Source: Motilibacter deserti
GTDB lineage: Bacteria; Actinomycetota; Actinomycetes; Motilibacterales; Motilibacteraceae
Assembly (NCBI RefSeq): GCF_011250635.1
Contig: NZ_JAANNP010000002.1
Coordinates: forward strand, 588,129 to 652,128
Direction of reading: 5' to 3'
DNA: 64,000 nt
Notes under the pieces: model-generated
What the model was told of the DNA's origin: nothing
What the model saw: only the letters and a program-made list of their open reading frames with translations
Database searches by the model: none
In this document: positions 34,935-43,912 of the stretch, piece by piece
How positions within the stretch are numbered: the first letter of the stretch is position 1
How the letters are laid out: each line of letters opens with the position of its first letter
Position numbers and translations under genes: made by a program

Positions 34935-37327
34935 TCACCACAGCTGGTCGGGCAACGGCGTCACCCCTCGGATCCCGTCGAGCGTGAAGAGATGGCCCTC
35001 CGGGTCGCCGTCGACATAGCCGCCCACGGCATCGCTCCGGACCAGTTGCAGGTCCCGGACGACGAGGGTCTCGCGCTCGCCGAAGTCGTCGACGTAGTCC
35101 AGCAGCACCGGAGTGCCGCTGGCCACCGCCGCGAGCAGGGCCTCCAGGCCGTCTAGGCCGAGGCTCGCGGCCGGCGGGTCGCCGTCGCTGCGTCCGACCG
35201 CGAGCGGGTCCTGCTGCGGCGCGTTCAGCAGTGTGTGCGCCAGCTCGGCCGGCGACGGGGGTGCGGGTGCGGCGCTGCTGCTTCTCCCGCGCGTCCGGCG
35301 CCACGCGGGCCGGGGCCGCCGCGACCCAGTGACGGCGCGCGCTGCTGCACCGGCCGCTCGACGACGACCTCGCCGCTCTCGGACTGGCGGACCGGTGCGT
35401 ACCCCGCCGCCCGCAGCAGGGCCACCGTCTCCTCGACGGGCTTCGCGCTCGCCAGCACCGTCGGCGCGAGCAGCCGCGGCTGCAGGGCGGCCAGCCCCTG
35501 CGTACGCGAGACCTCGGCCAGCAGCGCCACGTCGTCCGAGACGACGCAGCTGGCCACCGGGGCCACCCGCAGCCGGCCGTGCCGTCGGGCGACGTCGTGG
35601 ATCAGGTACGTCAACGGCTGGGGCAGCGGGGTCCGCGCGGCCACGACGCCCAGCCGGCGCTCGAGCTCGTCGGCGGTCGTGCCGGCGTCGAAGGCCCGGC
35701 GGACGGACGCAGCGGAGAAGCGCCAGACCGTGGCCCCACCACGCGCCTCGACGTCCGCCGCGCTGCCGAGCAGCTCGGCCAGGCCAGGGTCCGGCGGCCC
35801 CGTCACGACGGCGGTCAGGTCGGCCTGGAACGTCGCCGTCGAGGCGGCTGGCGGCAGAAGCGCAGTGCACGCATCGCGCAGCGCCTCCCGCGCGCCCGTC
35901 TCGTCGGCCAGCACGAGTGCGCGGCCGATGGGGGAGGCGGCGTCGAGCGCGACGACGCCGAGCCGTCGGGCCTCGTGCCAGACCGCCTCGACGTGCGGGT
36001 CGGACTGCGGCACGTAGGCCAGCGGCCGCTGCCAGGCCACGCTCGCAGCGACCGCCGGCAACGACGCCGTGGCCTTCCCTTCGGGCAGCGCCGCGAGGGC
36101 ACGGATGAGTGCGGCGCGCAGCGGGCGTACGCCCACCTGCTCGTGCCGGTAGCCGAGTGGCGCGGTCTTCGGCTCGTCCTCGCCCACGTGGCCGGGCGAC
36201 CACGGCAGTGCCCACCACGCCGCGACGAGCTCCGCGTGCCGGTCACCCGGCCCCAGCGCCCGCCACTCGTCGAACGTCGGCGTCGGCAGCACGGCGTCCT
36301 GCGCGCTCACGAGACCGGCCGCCTGCGCGACGGTGAGCGCGAACGCGAGGTCCTCCTCGCTCCACCCGATCGCCTTGGCGAGCCGCCGGGTCTCGCGGAC
36401 GCCGATGCCGCCGGCCTTCAACGTTGCGGCTGGAGCAGCCGACAGGCTCTCGAGAGTCGTCGCCAGACCGTCGAGGAACCCTGCCGCTGCGCTGCCCGCC
36501 TCTCCGGCGACCCGCTGCGGCTCGACCGGTTGCACCGGGGCGTCCGGGGGACGCGGCGGCAGCGTGACCCGGAACGAGGGGTCGCGCAGGGCGAGCACGG
36601 TCTCCCGGGCCATCACCGCCGCGGACCAGTCGAGCCGGCGCAGCAGGCCGCGGTCGAGCAGCCACTGCTCGGCCGACTGGGCCCCCCTCGAGCGAGCGGG
36701 CCATCCCGACCAGCTCTCGGCCTCGACGACGGGGTTGCCGTAGACCAGCTCGTCGAGGAGCTTCTGCACCGGCAGCGGCGTGCGGCCGACGAGTGGGCCG
36801 AGCAGGTCACGACTGCTCAAGGCGCCGGTCAGGGACTGCAGGCGCTCGGCCTTGCGAGTCGGCACGCCCAGGCCCAGCGCCGTCAGCCGTTGGCCGAGCT
36901 GTTCGCTCGTCAGTGCGGCGAGGAGGTCGGCGAGGTCGGGGCCGAGCCCGATCGGCATAGGCCAGAGGTGGCGCAGCCCCTCGCTCAGCCGGATCCGGCC
37001 GCCCGCCCGCCACGCCAGTGCGGAGCGCCGCAGCTACTCGAACGCCTCGTCCGCGCGCGTCGCGTCCGGCGTGCCCGGGTCTCCCACCAGGACGAGCTCC
37101 CCGGCGTCGGCTCCGTCGCCGATCCCCTGCACCACCTCCGCCAGCGCGAGCGTCGCCGCGTCGAGCTGGGCCAGGGCGAGGGCCGTCGACGGCGAGGACG
37201 CCAGCCGGGCGGCGAGGAGCGGGATGGAGGCAGGGACGGGGTCGGCCGTCGCGTCGGGCCGCCGGGTGAGAACTCCCGCGAGCTCGGCCTCGGACAGCGT
37301 GCCGAGGTACGCCTGCAGGTCCCGCAT
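34935..37327 (-). pseudogene. helicase-associated (XPB-like C-terminal) protein gene, broken twice
   Basis: Reading from ATG 37327, 'RDLQAYLGTLSEAELAGVL' runs to a TAG at 37036-37034 ('DEAFE stop LRRSALAWR'). The same frame then continues through the family core, with the 'RWRFSAASVRRAFDAGTTADELERRL'-type helicase C3 region and 'QPLTYLIHDVARRHGRLRV', to ~35330. The true C-terminus 'PAPPSPAELAHTLLN' to 'TLVVRDLQLVRSD...FTLDGIRGVTPLP' (a WYL-like end) is in another frame, so there is an indel near 35240-35330. Restored, the protein would be ~800 residues, normal for actinobacterial helicase-associated proteins next to DNA-repair helicases. The TAG could be a single C-to-T change from CAG. Sequencing error cannot be excluded. 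Confidence 0.75.
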
Positions 37328-37481
37328 CGGGCCACCCTACGATCGGCCCGGCCTCGCCCTCCGGCGCGATCCACAGAAGCGAGCAACGGTTGACGCATCC
37401 CGTCCCGGTGCAGCAGCGTTGCCCGCGGCCTGACATCGCCGGACAACCGGGGGCGAAGGCCGCGTCTCGCGGAGGTGCCAC

Positions 37482-40259
37482 GTGACCCGTACACCCGCCC
37501 GGCTGCTGCCGGCCCTGCTCTCTCTCGCGCTGGCGGTGCTCCTGCTCCCCGCGCTGTCCACGGCGCCGGCCCAGGCCGTCCCACCGGTGGACGCTGCGCT
37601 GGACGTGATCCCACGTCCGCAGAGCGCGGTCGCGACGGGCGGGTCGGCCACGCTGCCGGCGGTCGTCGGGCTGGTCGCGGCGCCGTCGGCGGATCCGGCC
37701 GCCCTGGCCCAGCTGAAGGACCTGCTCGGCCGACAGGGCGTCAGCACGCGCGACGGGGCCATGACCGGCCGCGACGGGGTGACCTTCTACCTGGACGGGC
37801 CGGGTGCCGGCGCCGCCCTGCAGCGCATGGGCACCCAGGGGCCTGCGGGCCTGCCATCCGGCGGGTACGTCCTCGCGTCCGGGCGCGACGGCAAGGGCTG
37901 GTCGGTCGTCCTCGCGGGAGTCGACGCCGACGGCACGTTCCATGCCGTCCAGACGCTCGAACAGCTCCTTCCGGCCGCCGCCGGCACGACGCGCACCCGG
38001 CTGCGGGGCGTGACGATCCGCGACTGGCCGGGCTTCGGCACGCGCGGCGTGATCGAGGGCTTCTACGGCGCGCCCTGGTCGCCGGAGGACCGGCTCCGCC
38101 AGCTGGAGGCGTACGGCGACCTGAAGCTCGGTACCTACGTCTACGCGCCGAAGGACGACCCGTACCACCGCGAGCGGTGGCGCGACCCGTACCCGTCGGA
38201 CCAGCTCGCGCAGCTGGGCCAGCTCGTCACGACGGCGCGCGACAACCACGTCGACCTGGTCTTCGCCGTCTCGCCGGGCCAGTCGATCTGCTACACCTCC
38301 GAGGCCGACATCTCCGCGCTGTACGCGAAGGCGGAGGCGGTCTACGGCCTCGGCGTGCGCGACTTCGCGCTCTTCTTCGACGACATCTCCACTTCGCTGA
38401 ACTGCGCTTCGGACCAGCAGCGGTTCGGCGCGGACGCCTCGCCCGCGGCGGCCGCCCAGGCGTACCTGCTCGACCGTTTCCAGCGTGAGTTCCTCGCCGC
38501 GCACGCGGGCAGCGGGCCGCTGCAGACCGTCCCGACCGAGTACTCCGGCCTCGGCGCCTCCGCCTACAAGTCGCGGTTCGCGGCCCTCGTGCCCGCCGGC
38601 GTCAACGTCTACTGGACCGGCTCCGACGTCGTCGCGCCGACCGTCACCGCGGCGCAGACCCAGCAGGCCAGGACGCTCTACGGCAGCCACCCGCTGCTGC
38701 TGTGGGACAACTACCCGGTCAACGACTACTCCGAGGACCGGCTCTACCTCGGCCCGCTCGTCGGCCGCGCCCCGGACCTGCCCGCGGCCGGCCTCGACGG
38801 CGTGATCGCGAACCCGATGGTGCAGGCCGAGCCGTCACTGCTGCCCCTCGCCACGACCGCGGACTACGCCTGGAACCCCGCGGCCTACGACCCCGACGCC
38901 TCGCAGGCCCGCGCAGCCCGCTACCTCGCCGGCGACGCGGCCGATGCGCTGCTCACGTTCGCCGACGTCAACCGCAGCTCGCCGTTGGGACAGGCCGAGG
39001 CGCCGCGGCTCGCCACGCTGATCGCGGCGTTCGAGGCCGAGCTCGACGCCGGGACGCTCACGTCGAGCACGACGCGCCGGCTGGAGGACGCGTTCGAGGA
39101 GCTGCAGAAGGCGCCCGGAATCCTGCGCGAGAACGCGCAGACGCAGAGGTTCGCCGAGCAGGCCGACCTCTGGCTGCGAGAGGCGGAGGCGCTCGGCCGG
39201 GCCGGGGCGGCCGCGGCGGGCTCGCTCTATGCCCAGTCCCGCGGGCACGAGACGTCGGCGTGGAACGACCGAGCCGCCCTCGAGGAGGCGCTCGCCGAGT
39301 CGATCGAGCTGCGGCCGACGGTGGGCTACGGGGTGCTCGACACCTTCCTGCGCCGGGCGCAGCAGGCCAGCACGGTCGTCACGCTCTCGTCGCCGGCGGC
39401 GGGGACGACGTTGACGCCGGGCAGCGACGTCGTGCTGACGGCAGGCATTGCGTCCGGCTCGGCGGGTGTTGCGGCGGTGCGGTTCTACGTCGGCGGCCGC
39501 CTCGTCGGCACCGCGACGGGCGCGCCGTGGCAGGTCACGTGGACCGACGTCCCGCGCGGCGTCGCGCAGGTCGTCGTCGAGGCCGAGGACGCCTCCGGCC
39601 GTCGCATCGCGTCGACACCGGTGGACCTCACCGTGGGCGTACCCGATCGGGCGCTGCTCCTCATCGGCATGGACGCGCCGACCAGCAACCCCGAGGGGAC
39701 GGTGGGCGAGCAGGCCGTCGTCTCGCGGCTGGCGCGGCTCGGCCTTGCGACCGACATCCGGATCGCCGCGAGCACGACGACGGCTGACGCGAACGGCTAT
39801 TCGCTGATCGTGGTCTCGTCCACGGTCGCCTCCTCTGCCGTCGGCACGAAGTTCCGCGACCTCGCGATCCCGGTCGTGGCGTGGGAAGCGTTCGTGTTCG
39901 ACGACTTCAGGATGACCACGAACCAGGGGGAGGAGTTCCGCCAGCAGACGATCGACGTCGTGCCCGGCACCCCGCTGTCCGCCGGGCTCAGCGGGACCGT
40001 GGCCGTCTACCGCGCCCCCGGGCGCATCCGCTGGGGCGTGGTCGGACCCGGGGCCGTCGTCGCGGCGACCTACACCGGCATCCCGACACGTGCAACGCTC
40101 TTCGGGTACGCCGCCGGCGCGCCACTGGTCGACGGCAGCCCCGCTCCGGCCGCGCGGGTCGGCATGTTCCTCGGGGACGAGGCGCTCGACCCGGGGCTGG
40201 CCAACGACGCGACTCTCGCACTCTTCGACCGCTCGGTGACGTGGGCGCTCGGGAGGTGA
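37482..40259 (+). CDS. secreted GH84 beta-N-acetylglucosaminidase
   Basis: 925 residues from GTG 37482 (GGAGG upstream) with a signal peptide ('LLSLALAVLLLPALSTAPAQA'). Residues ~40-180 are the N-terminal alpha/beta domain and ~185-480 the GH84 barrel: 'RGVIEGFYGAPWSPEDRL' and 'FALFFDDIS', with catalytic Asp300-Asp301 matching the Asp pair of NagJ/O-GlcNAcase for substrate-assisted cleavage. A helical domain follows, then an Ig-like Big_9 domain (~630-720) and an unusual ~190-residue domain ('ALLLIGMDAPTSNPEG') with a flavodoxin or amidotransferase-like pattern. It removes terminal beta-GlcNAc from glycans. Its stop overlaps the nagA start (GTGA), tying outside hydrolysis to GlcNAc catabolism. 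Confidence 0.9.
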   Translation: MTRTPARLLPALLSLALAVLLLPALSTAPAQAVPPVDAALDVIPRPQSAVATGGSATLPAVVGLVAAPSADPAALAQLKDLLGRQGVSTRDGAMTGRDGVTFYLDGPGAGAALQRMGTQGPAGLPSGGYVLASGRDGKGWSVVLAGVDADGTFHAVQTLEQLLPAAAGTTRTRLRGVTIRDWPGFGTRGVIEGFYGAPWSPEDRLRQLEAYGDLKLGTYVYAPKDDPYHRERWRDPYPSDQLAQLGQLVTTARDNHVDLVFAVSPGQSICYTSEADISALYAKAEAVYGLGVRDFALFFDDISTSLNCASDQQRFGADASPAAAAQAYLLDRFQREFLAAHAGSGPLQTVPTEYSGLGASAYKSRFAALVPAGVNVYWTGSDVVAPTVTAAQTQQARTLYGSHPLLLWDNYPVNDYSEDRLYLGPLVGRAPDLPAAGLDGVIANPMVQAEPSLLPLATTADYAWNPAAYDPDASQARAARYLAGDAADALLTFADVNRSSPLGQAEAPRLATLIAAFEAELDAGTLTSSTTRRLEDAFEELQKAPGILRENAQTQRFAEQADLWLREAEALGRAGAAAAGSLYAQSRGHETSAWNDRAALEEALAESIELRPTVGYGVLDTFLRRAQQASTVVTLSSPAAGTTLTPGSDVVLTAGIASGSAGVAAVRFYVGGRLVGTATGAPWQVTWTDVPRGVAQVVVEAEDASGRRIASTPVDLTVGVPDRALLLIGMDAPTSNPEGTVGEQAVVSRLARLGLATDIRIAASTTTADANGYSLIVVSSTVASSAVGTKFRDLAIPVVAWEAFVFDDFRMTTNQGEEFRQQTIDVVPGTPLSAGLSGTVAVYRAPGRIRWGVVGPGAVVAATYTGIPTRATLFGYAAGAPLVDGSPAPAARVGMFLGDEALDPGLANDATLALFDRSVTWALGR

Positions 40260-41434
40260 GCGACCCGCGCGAGTGGCTCGTCCTGTCGGCAGGCACGGTC
40301 GTGCTCGAGCGCGAGGCCGTGTCGCCCGGCTGGGTCGCGGTCGCGGGGGAGCGGATCGTGTCCGCCGGTCGCGGCGACCCACCGGCCGGGGCCGCGAGCT
40401 ACGTCGACCTGCCCGGCCGGACGATCCTGCCCGGCTTCGTCGACCTGCACATGCACGGCGGCGACGGCGCCCAGGTCACGTCGCCCGACCCGGACGAGAT
40501 CCTGCGGGCCGTGGCGTTCCACCGGTCCCGCGGCACGACGCGGACGCTCGCCAGCCTCGTCACGGACGACCTGGACAAGATGGCGGCCGCGCTCGAGGCG
40601 ATCGCCGGCATCGTGCACGCCCAGGACGGGCTGGGCGCCGTGGTGGGCGCGCACCTCGAGGGGCCGTTCCTGAACCCGCGCAAGCGCGGCTCGCACGACC
40701 TCAGCTTCGTGCTCCCGCCGACCCTTCCCGCGCTGCGCAAGCTGCTGGACGCTGCGGACGGCACGGCGCGGGTCGTGACGATCGCCCCGGAGCTCGACGG
40801 GGCGACCGATCTGATCCGGGAGCTGGTACGCCGCGACATCGAGCCCGCCGTCGGCCACACCGAGGCGGACCACGCCCAGACGAAGCAGGCCTTCGCCGAG
40901 GGCGCCCGGCTGATGACGCACCTGTTCAACGCGATGCCGCCGCTGCACCACCGGCAGCCCGGCCCGGCGGGCGCCGCACTCGCCGACCCGAACGTCGTCT
41001 GCGAGCTCATCAACGACGGCGTGCACGTCCACCCGGACCTCGTGCGGGTCGCGACGAGGACCGCGGGCGTCGACCGGATCGCCTTCGTCACCGACGCCAC
41101 GCCGGCCGCCGGCCGCAGCGACGGCGACTACTTCCTCGGCCCGGTCCCGATCCAAGCCCGCGGCGGGACGGTGACGCTGGCGGACGGCGGGCTGGCCGGG
41201 AGCGTGCTGACGATGGACCGCGCCGTCCGGCTCGCGGTGGCTACCGGCGGGCTGTCGCTCGTCGAGGCGTCGCGAGCGGCGAGCCTGACGCCGGCCCGGT
41301 TCCTCGGGATCGCGGACCAGGTCGGGAGCATCGCGCCGCGCAAGCTGGCGGACCTGGTCGTGCTGGATGCCGTGGGGGACGTGGAGGCGGTGCTGGCCGC
41401 GGGAACCGTCGTCGCCGGCCGGCTGCCGACGTGA
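40256..41434 (+). CDS. nagA: N-acetylglucosamine-6-phosphate deacetylase
   Basis: 392 residues from GTG 40256 overlapping the GH84 stop. It has all amidohydrolase signatures of NagA: 'DLHMHGGDG' (metal H-x-H), 'AHLEGPFLNPRKRGSH', metal His in 'AVGHTEADH' and 'THLFNAMPPLHHR', and catalytic Asp in 'FVTDATPAAG'. It releases acetate from GlcNAc-6-P to give GlcN-6-P for NagB. It is one of two nagA genes here; the other (50532) is more diverged. Co-translation with a secreted hexosaminidase is a direct link between substrate release and use. Confidence 0.93.
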   Translation: MSDPREWLVLSAGTVVLEREAVSPGWVAVAGERIVSAGRGDPPAGAASYVDLPGRTILPGFVDLHMHGGDGAQVTSPDPDEILRAVAFHRSRGTTRTLASLVTDDLDKMAAALEAIAGIVHAQDGLGAVVGAHLEGPFLNPRKRGSHDLSFVLPPTLPALRKLLDAADGTARVVTIAPELDGATDLIRELVRRDIEPAVGHTEADHAQTKQAFAEGARLMTHLFNAMPPLHHRQPGPAGAALADPNVVCELINDGVHVHPDLVRVATRTAGVDRIAFVTDATPAAGRSDGDYFLGPVPIQARGGTVTLADGGLAGSVLTMDRAVRLAVATGGLSLVEASRAASLTPARFLGIADQVGSIAPRKLADLVVLDAVGDVEAVLAAGTVVAGRLPT

Positions 41435-41527
41435 CGGCGCAGGTCTTCGCGCCCAGCGGCGTCTGAGACCCTGGGCTCGCTCCACGCGGGGCCGTCTGGC
41501 AACCGCGGTGTCGCAGGAGGAGACGCG

Positions 41528-42076
41528 GTGCCATCCGATGCTCCGGTCACGCCAGGCGGCTCCACCGCAGCGATCGGGCCGTCGCCACGTGCTCTCGGGA
41601 ACGTGCCCACCGGCGAGCTGCTGGCGGGCTACGCGGCGACGCTGGCCGAGCTGAGGGCCCGCGGGGTCCTCCGGACGGCGAACGCCCCCGCGGGCGACTA
41701 CGGGGAGTGGCTCGTGGCGCGAGCCTTCGGCGTGGAGCTGGAGGCGAACTCCGCGAAGTCCTACGACCTCGTCCTCGATGACGGCCGCCGGGTCCAGGTG
41801 AAGACCAGGGTGGTGTCCGACCCGCCCCGCAACGGACAGCTCCAGACGTCGGTCTTCCGCAGCTGGGGGTTCGACCTCGCGGGCCTCGTGCTGCTGCGCG
41901 AGGAGGACTACCACGTCGTCCGCGCCGTGCTGTTGCCCCGGGACGTCGTGCAGCAGCGCGCCCGGCGCAGCGAGCACGTCAACGGGGCCTCGTTGCAGAT
42001 GACCCCCGAGCTGCTCCGCGACCCGGCTGCCGAGGACGTGACGGAGCGGCTGCGCCAGGCGGCTCTGCGGGGGTGA
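41528..42076 (+). CDS. hypothetical protein with PD-(D/E)XK nuclease-like core
   Basis: A 182-residue protein from GTG 41528 with GGAGGAG upstream. After a disordered start, residues ~55-110 read 'GDYGEWLVARAFGVEL...SYDLVLDDGRRVQVKTRVV', with the D-(x)n-Q-x-K arrangement and N-terminal helix Glu typical of the restriction-endonuclease-like fold. 'VFRSWGFDLAGLVLL' fits the following strand. Proteins of this size with this core occur alone in many bacteria; their function is unknown to me. No methyltransferase is nearby, so it is not an ordinary restriction system. Confidence 0.6.
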   Translation: MPSDAPVTPGGSTAAIGPSPRALGNVPTGELLAGYAATLAELRARGVLRTANAPAGDYGEWLVARAFGVELEANSAKSYDLVLDDGRRVQVKTRVVSDPPRNGQLQTSVFRSWGFDLAGLVLLREEDYHVVRAVLLPRDVVQQRARRSEHVNGASLQMTPELLRDPAAEDVTERLRQAALRG

Positions 42077-42110
42077 CCGCGCTGCGACGCGCCGCGGACG
42101 ACTGACGGCG

Positions 42111-42623
42111 TCAGCCGCGCGCCTGACGGGCGAGCTTCTCCTCGCACGCAGCCCGCAGCGCCGCCCGGTCCACACCCAGCGCCTGCAGCACCCGCGGGAA
42201 CGTGCCCCGCTCCTGCTCGCACGCCGCGGCGACGACGTGGGCGCCGAGCAGCCGGTCGGCGCCCGAGGACTGCTTGAGGGCCGTTGCCGCCCGGAAAGCC
42301 TGGTCCGCGGTGGCAGTGGCGCGGAACCCGCGCGGCCCGACGCGCCGCCCGGCGGCGACATCGGGCTCCCGCACGGAGCCGTCGACGCCGACGGACACGA
42401 GGGCGTCCGCGTGCACCCGGGCCAGTGCCGCGCGGAGGGACGCGTCGGACACGCCGAACCCGACGAGCACGTCTGCGGCTGTGCCGTCCGGCAGCCCGAG
42501 CGCGGCGAGCACCAGGTGCTCCACGCCCGGCAGGTCGTCCCCGGCGGCCAGTGCCTCCTGCTCGGCGCCCGTGAGCAGGGCGTTGACCGTGCGGACGTCG
42601 GCGGCCTTGTCGCGAAAGCTCAT
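42111..42623 (-). CDS. Clp N-domain protein (no ATPase)
   Basis: A 170-residue protein consisting mainly of a Clp amino-terminal domain: two helical repeats, 'VNALLTGAEQEALAAGDDLPGVEHLVLAAL' and 'TATADQAFRAATALKQSSGADRLLGAHVVAAACEQE'. These domains in ClpA/ClpC bind substrates or adaptors. There is no AAA module, so it may act as an adaptor, decoy or sensor. Its ATG overlaps the stop of the small HTH gene (ATGA). The pair is therefore an operon under the palindromic operators at 42876-42917. Confidence 0.82.
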   Translation of the reverse strand: MSFRDKAADVRTVNALLTGAEQEALAAGDDLPGVEHLVLAALGLPDGTAADVLVGFGVSDASLRAALARVHADALVSVGVDGSVREPDVAAGRRVGPRGFRATATADQAFRAATALKQSSGADRLLGAHVVAAACEQERGTFPRVLQALGVDRAALRAACEEKLARQARG

Positions 42624-42871
42624 TGCTTCTCCTTGCGGGATCGGGTCCGGGAGCGGGGCGACGGTTCTGGCAGCAGCGGCGCGAACTTCTTGTGCGCGGC
42701 CTGCGCGCTGATGCCGAGCGTCTGGCCCACGTCGGCCCAGGTCCAGCCCGCGCCGATCGCGTGCACCACTGCGGCCGACTCGAGCTGGTTCGCCAGCCGG
42801 CGCAGCGCGAGCACGGCGGCCAGTGCGGCCTGCGTGTCGTCGACCGCCGGAACCTCGATCACCTCCGCCAT
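42620..42871 (-). CDS. small helix-turn-helix regulator paired with Clp-N protein
   Basis: An 83-residue basic-tailed protein with a helix-turn-helix 'AIGAGWTWADVGQTLGISAQAAHKKFAPLL'. I chose the ATG at 42871 because the operator palindrome lies directly before it; an upstream start at 42907 would run through the operator. It is the first gene of the pair with the Clp-N protein and probably binds the palindromes TCAAC-N4-6-GTTGA upstream to control its own operon. The signal is unknown; protein-quality stress is a guess from the Clp-N partner. Confidence 0.7.
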   Translation of the reverse strand: MAEVIEVPAVDDTQAALAAVLALRRLANQLESAAVVHAIGAGWTWADVGQTLGISAQAAHKKFAPLLPEPSPRSRTRSRKEKQ

Positions 42872-42875
42872 GGTT

Positions 42876-42917
42876 ATCAACCTAGGTTGATGAGCTTCTG
42901 CTGTCAACCGCAGTTGA
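42876..42917. promoter_or_regulatory. twin palindromic operators before the HTH/Clp-N pair
   Basis: ATCAACCTAGGTTGAT (42876-42891) is a perfect 16-base palindrome; TCAACCGCAGTTGA (42904-42917) is a second copy with the same half-site TCAAC. Their centres are 27 bases apart. They lie immediately 5' of the HTH start on the minus strand, in locally A/T-richer DNA. Confidence 0.75.
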
Positions 42918-42924
42918 TAACAGG

Positions 42925-42959
42925 CGAGCCCCGCTGCCGAGGATCGGCAGCGGGGCTCG
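42925..42959 (-). terminator. terminator of the sugar ABC operon
   Basis: CGAGCCCCGCTGCCGA - GGA - TCGGCAGCGGGGCTCG is a perfect 16-bp stem 20 bases past the permease stop on the minus strand. It also shields the HTH/Clp-N operon from read-through. Confidence 0.85.
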
Positions 42960-42979
42960 GGCGAGCCGGACGGGAGGGC

Positions 42980-43912
42980 CTACTTCACCGATCCCGCCGT
43001 CAGCCCACCGGCCAGCCGCTTCTCGATGAGCGAGAACAGCACCACCACCGGCACGATCGCCACGATGGAGACGCCGAAGATGTACTGCCACTGCGCGGCG
43101 TAGAGCCCGAAGAACCGCGGCAGCGCGACGGTCAGCGGCTGCAGGTCGTTCGAGGTCATGATGATCGACGCGGCGGCGTACTCGTTCCACGCGGCCACGA
43201 AGACGTAGATCAGCGCCGTGACGATGCCGGGCCACACCAGCGGCAGCGAGATGCGGGTGAGGATCTGCAGCCGGCCCGCGCCGTCGAGGGCCGCCGCCTC
43301 GTCGACCTCGCGAGGGATCGAGGCGAAGAACGCCTGCATGATCCACACCGCGAAGGTCAGGTTGAAGGCGGAGTTGACCAGGATCATCGCGATCCAGGTG
43401 TCGTTCAGCCCGAGCTGCAGGAACTCCCGGAAGAGGCCCACGGCCAGCACGGTCGGCTGCAGCATCTGCACGATGAGCACGAGCGCGAGGAAGACGGTCC
43501 GCCCGGGGAACGTGTAGCGAGCCGTGAACCACGCTGCGGGTGTCGCGACGAGGAGCACGATGGCCGTAGCGACGACCGAGATGACGATCGTCGCCGTCAG
43601 CCCGTCGGACGGGTGGACGTTCGACGACCACATCGTGCGGTAGTTGTCGAAGTGCAGCGCATCGCCGATGTAGGGCGGCGGGATGCGGGTGATCTCGGCC
43701 TGGGTCTTCAGCGAGCCGATGAACATGATCGCGTACGGCACGATGAAGACCGCGATGATGACGACCGACCCGAGGAGCATCAGCCACGGGTTGGGCCGCC
43801 GGTTCACGCCCGCGCCGCGCGAGCGGCGGCCGCGGCCGGAGGAGTCCGCGGTCGAGAGGCCGGCTCGCGGGGCAGGCACCGACGTGGTGACACCAGGGTC
43901 GACGACGGACAT
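42980..43912 (-). CDS. sugar ABC transporter permease, MalG type
   Basis: A 310-residue inner-membrane protein with six predicted helices after a ~45-residue cytoplasmic tail. The EAA loop 'REVDEAAALDGAGRLQILTRISLPLVWPGI' contacts the ATPase. It is the third gene of a binding-protein/permease/permease operon and its ATG overlaps the upstream stop (TGATG). No ATPase gene is present, so a shared MsiK-like ATPase encoded elsewhere is expected. Substrate by context: GlcNAc or a GlcNAc oligosaccharide. Confidence 0.92.
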   Translation of the reverse strand: MSVVDPGVTTSVPAPRAGLSTADSSGRGRRSRGAGVNRRPNPWLMLLGSVVIIAVFIVPYAIMFIGSLKTQAEITRIPPPYIGDALHFDNYRTMWSSNVHPSDGLTATIVISVVATAIVLLVATPAAWFTARYTFPGRTVFLALVLIVQMLQPTVLAVGLFREFLQLGLNDTWIAMILVNSAFNLTFAVWIMQAFFASIPREVDEAAALDGAGRLQILTRISLPLVWPGIVTALIYVFVAAWNEYAAASIIMTSNDLQPLTVALPRFFGLYAAQWQYIFGVSIVAIVPVVVLFSLIEKRLAGGLTAGSVK

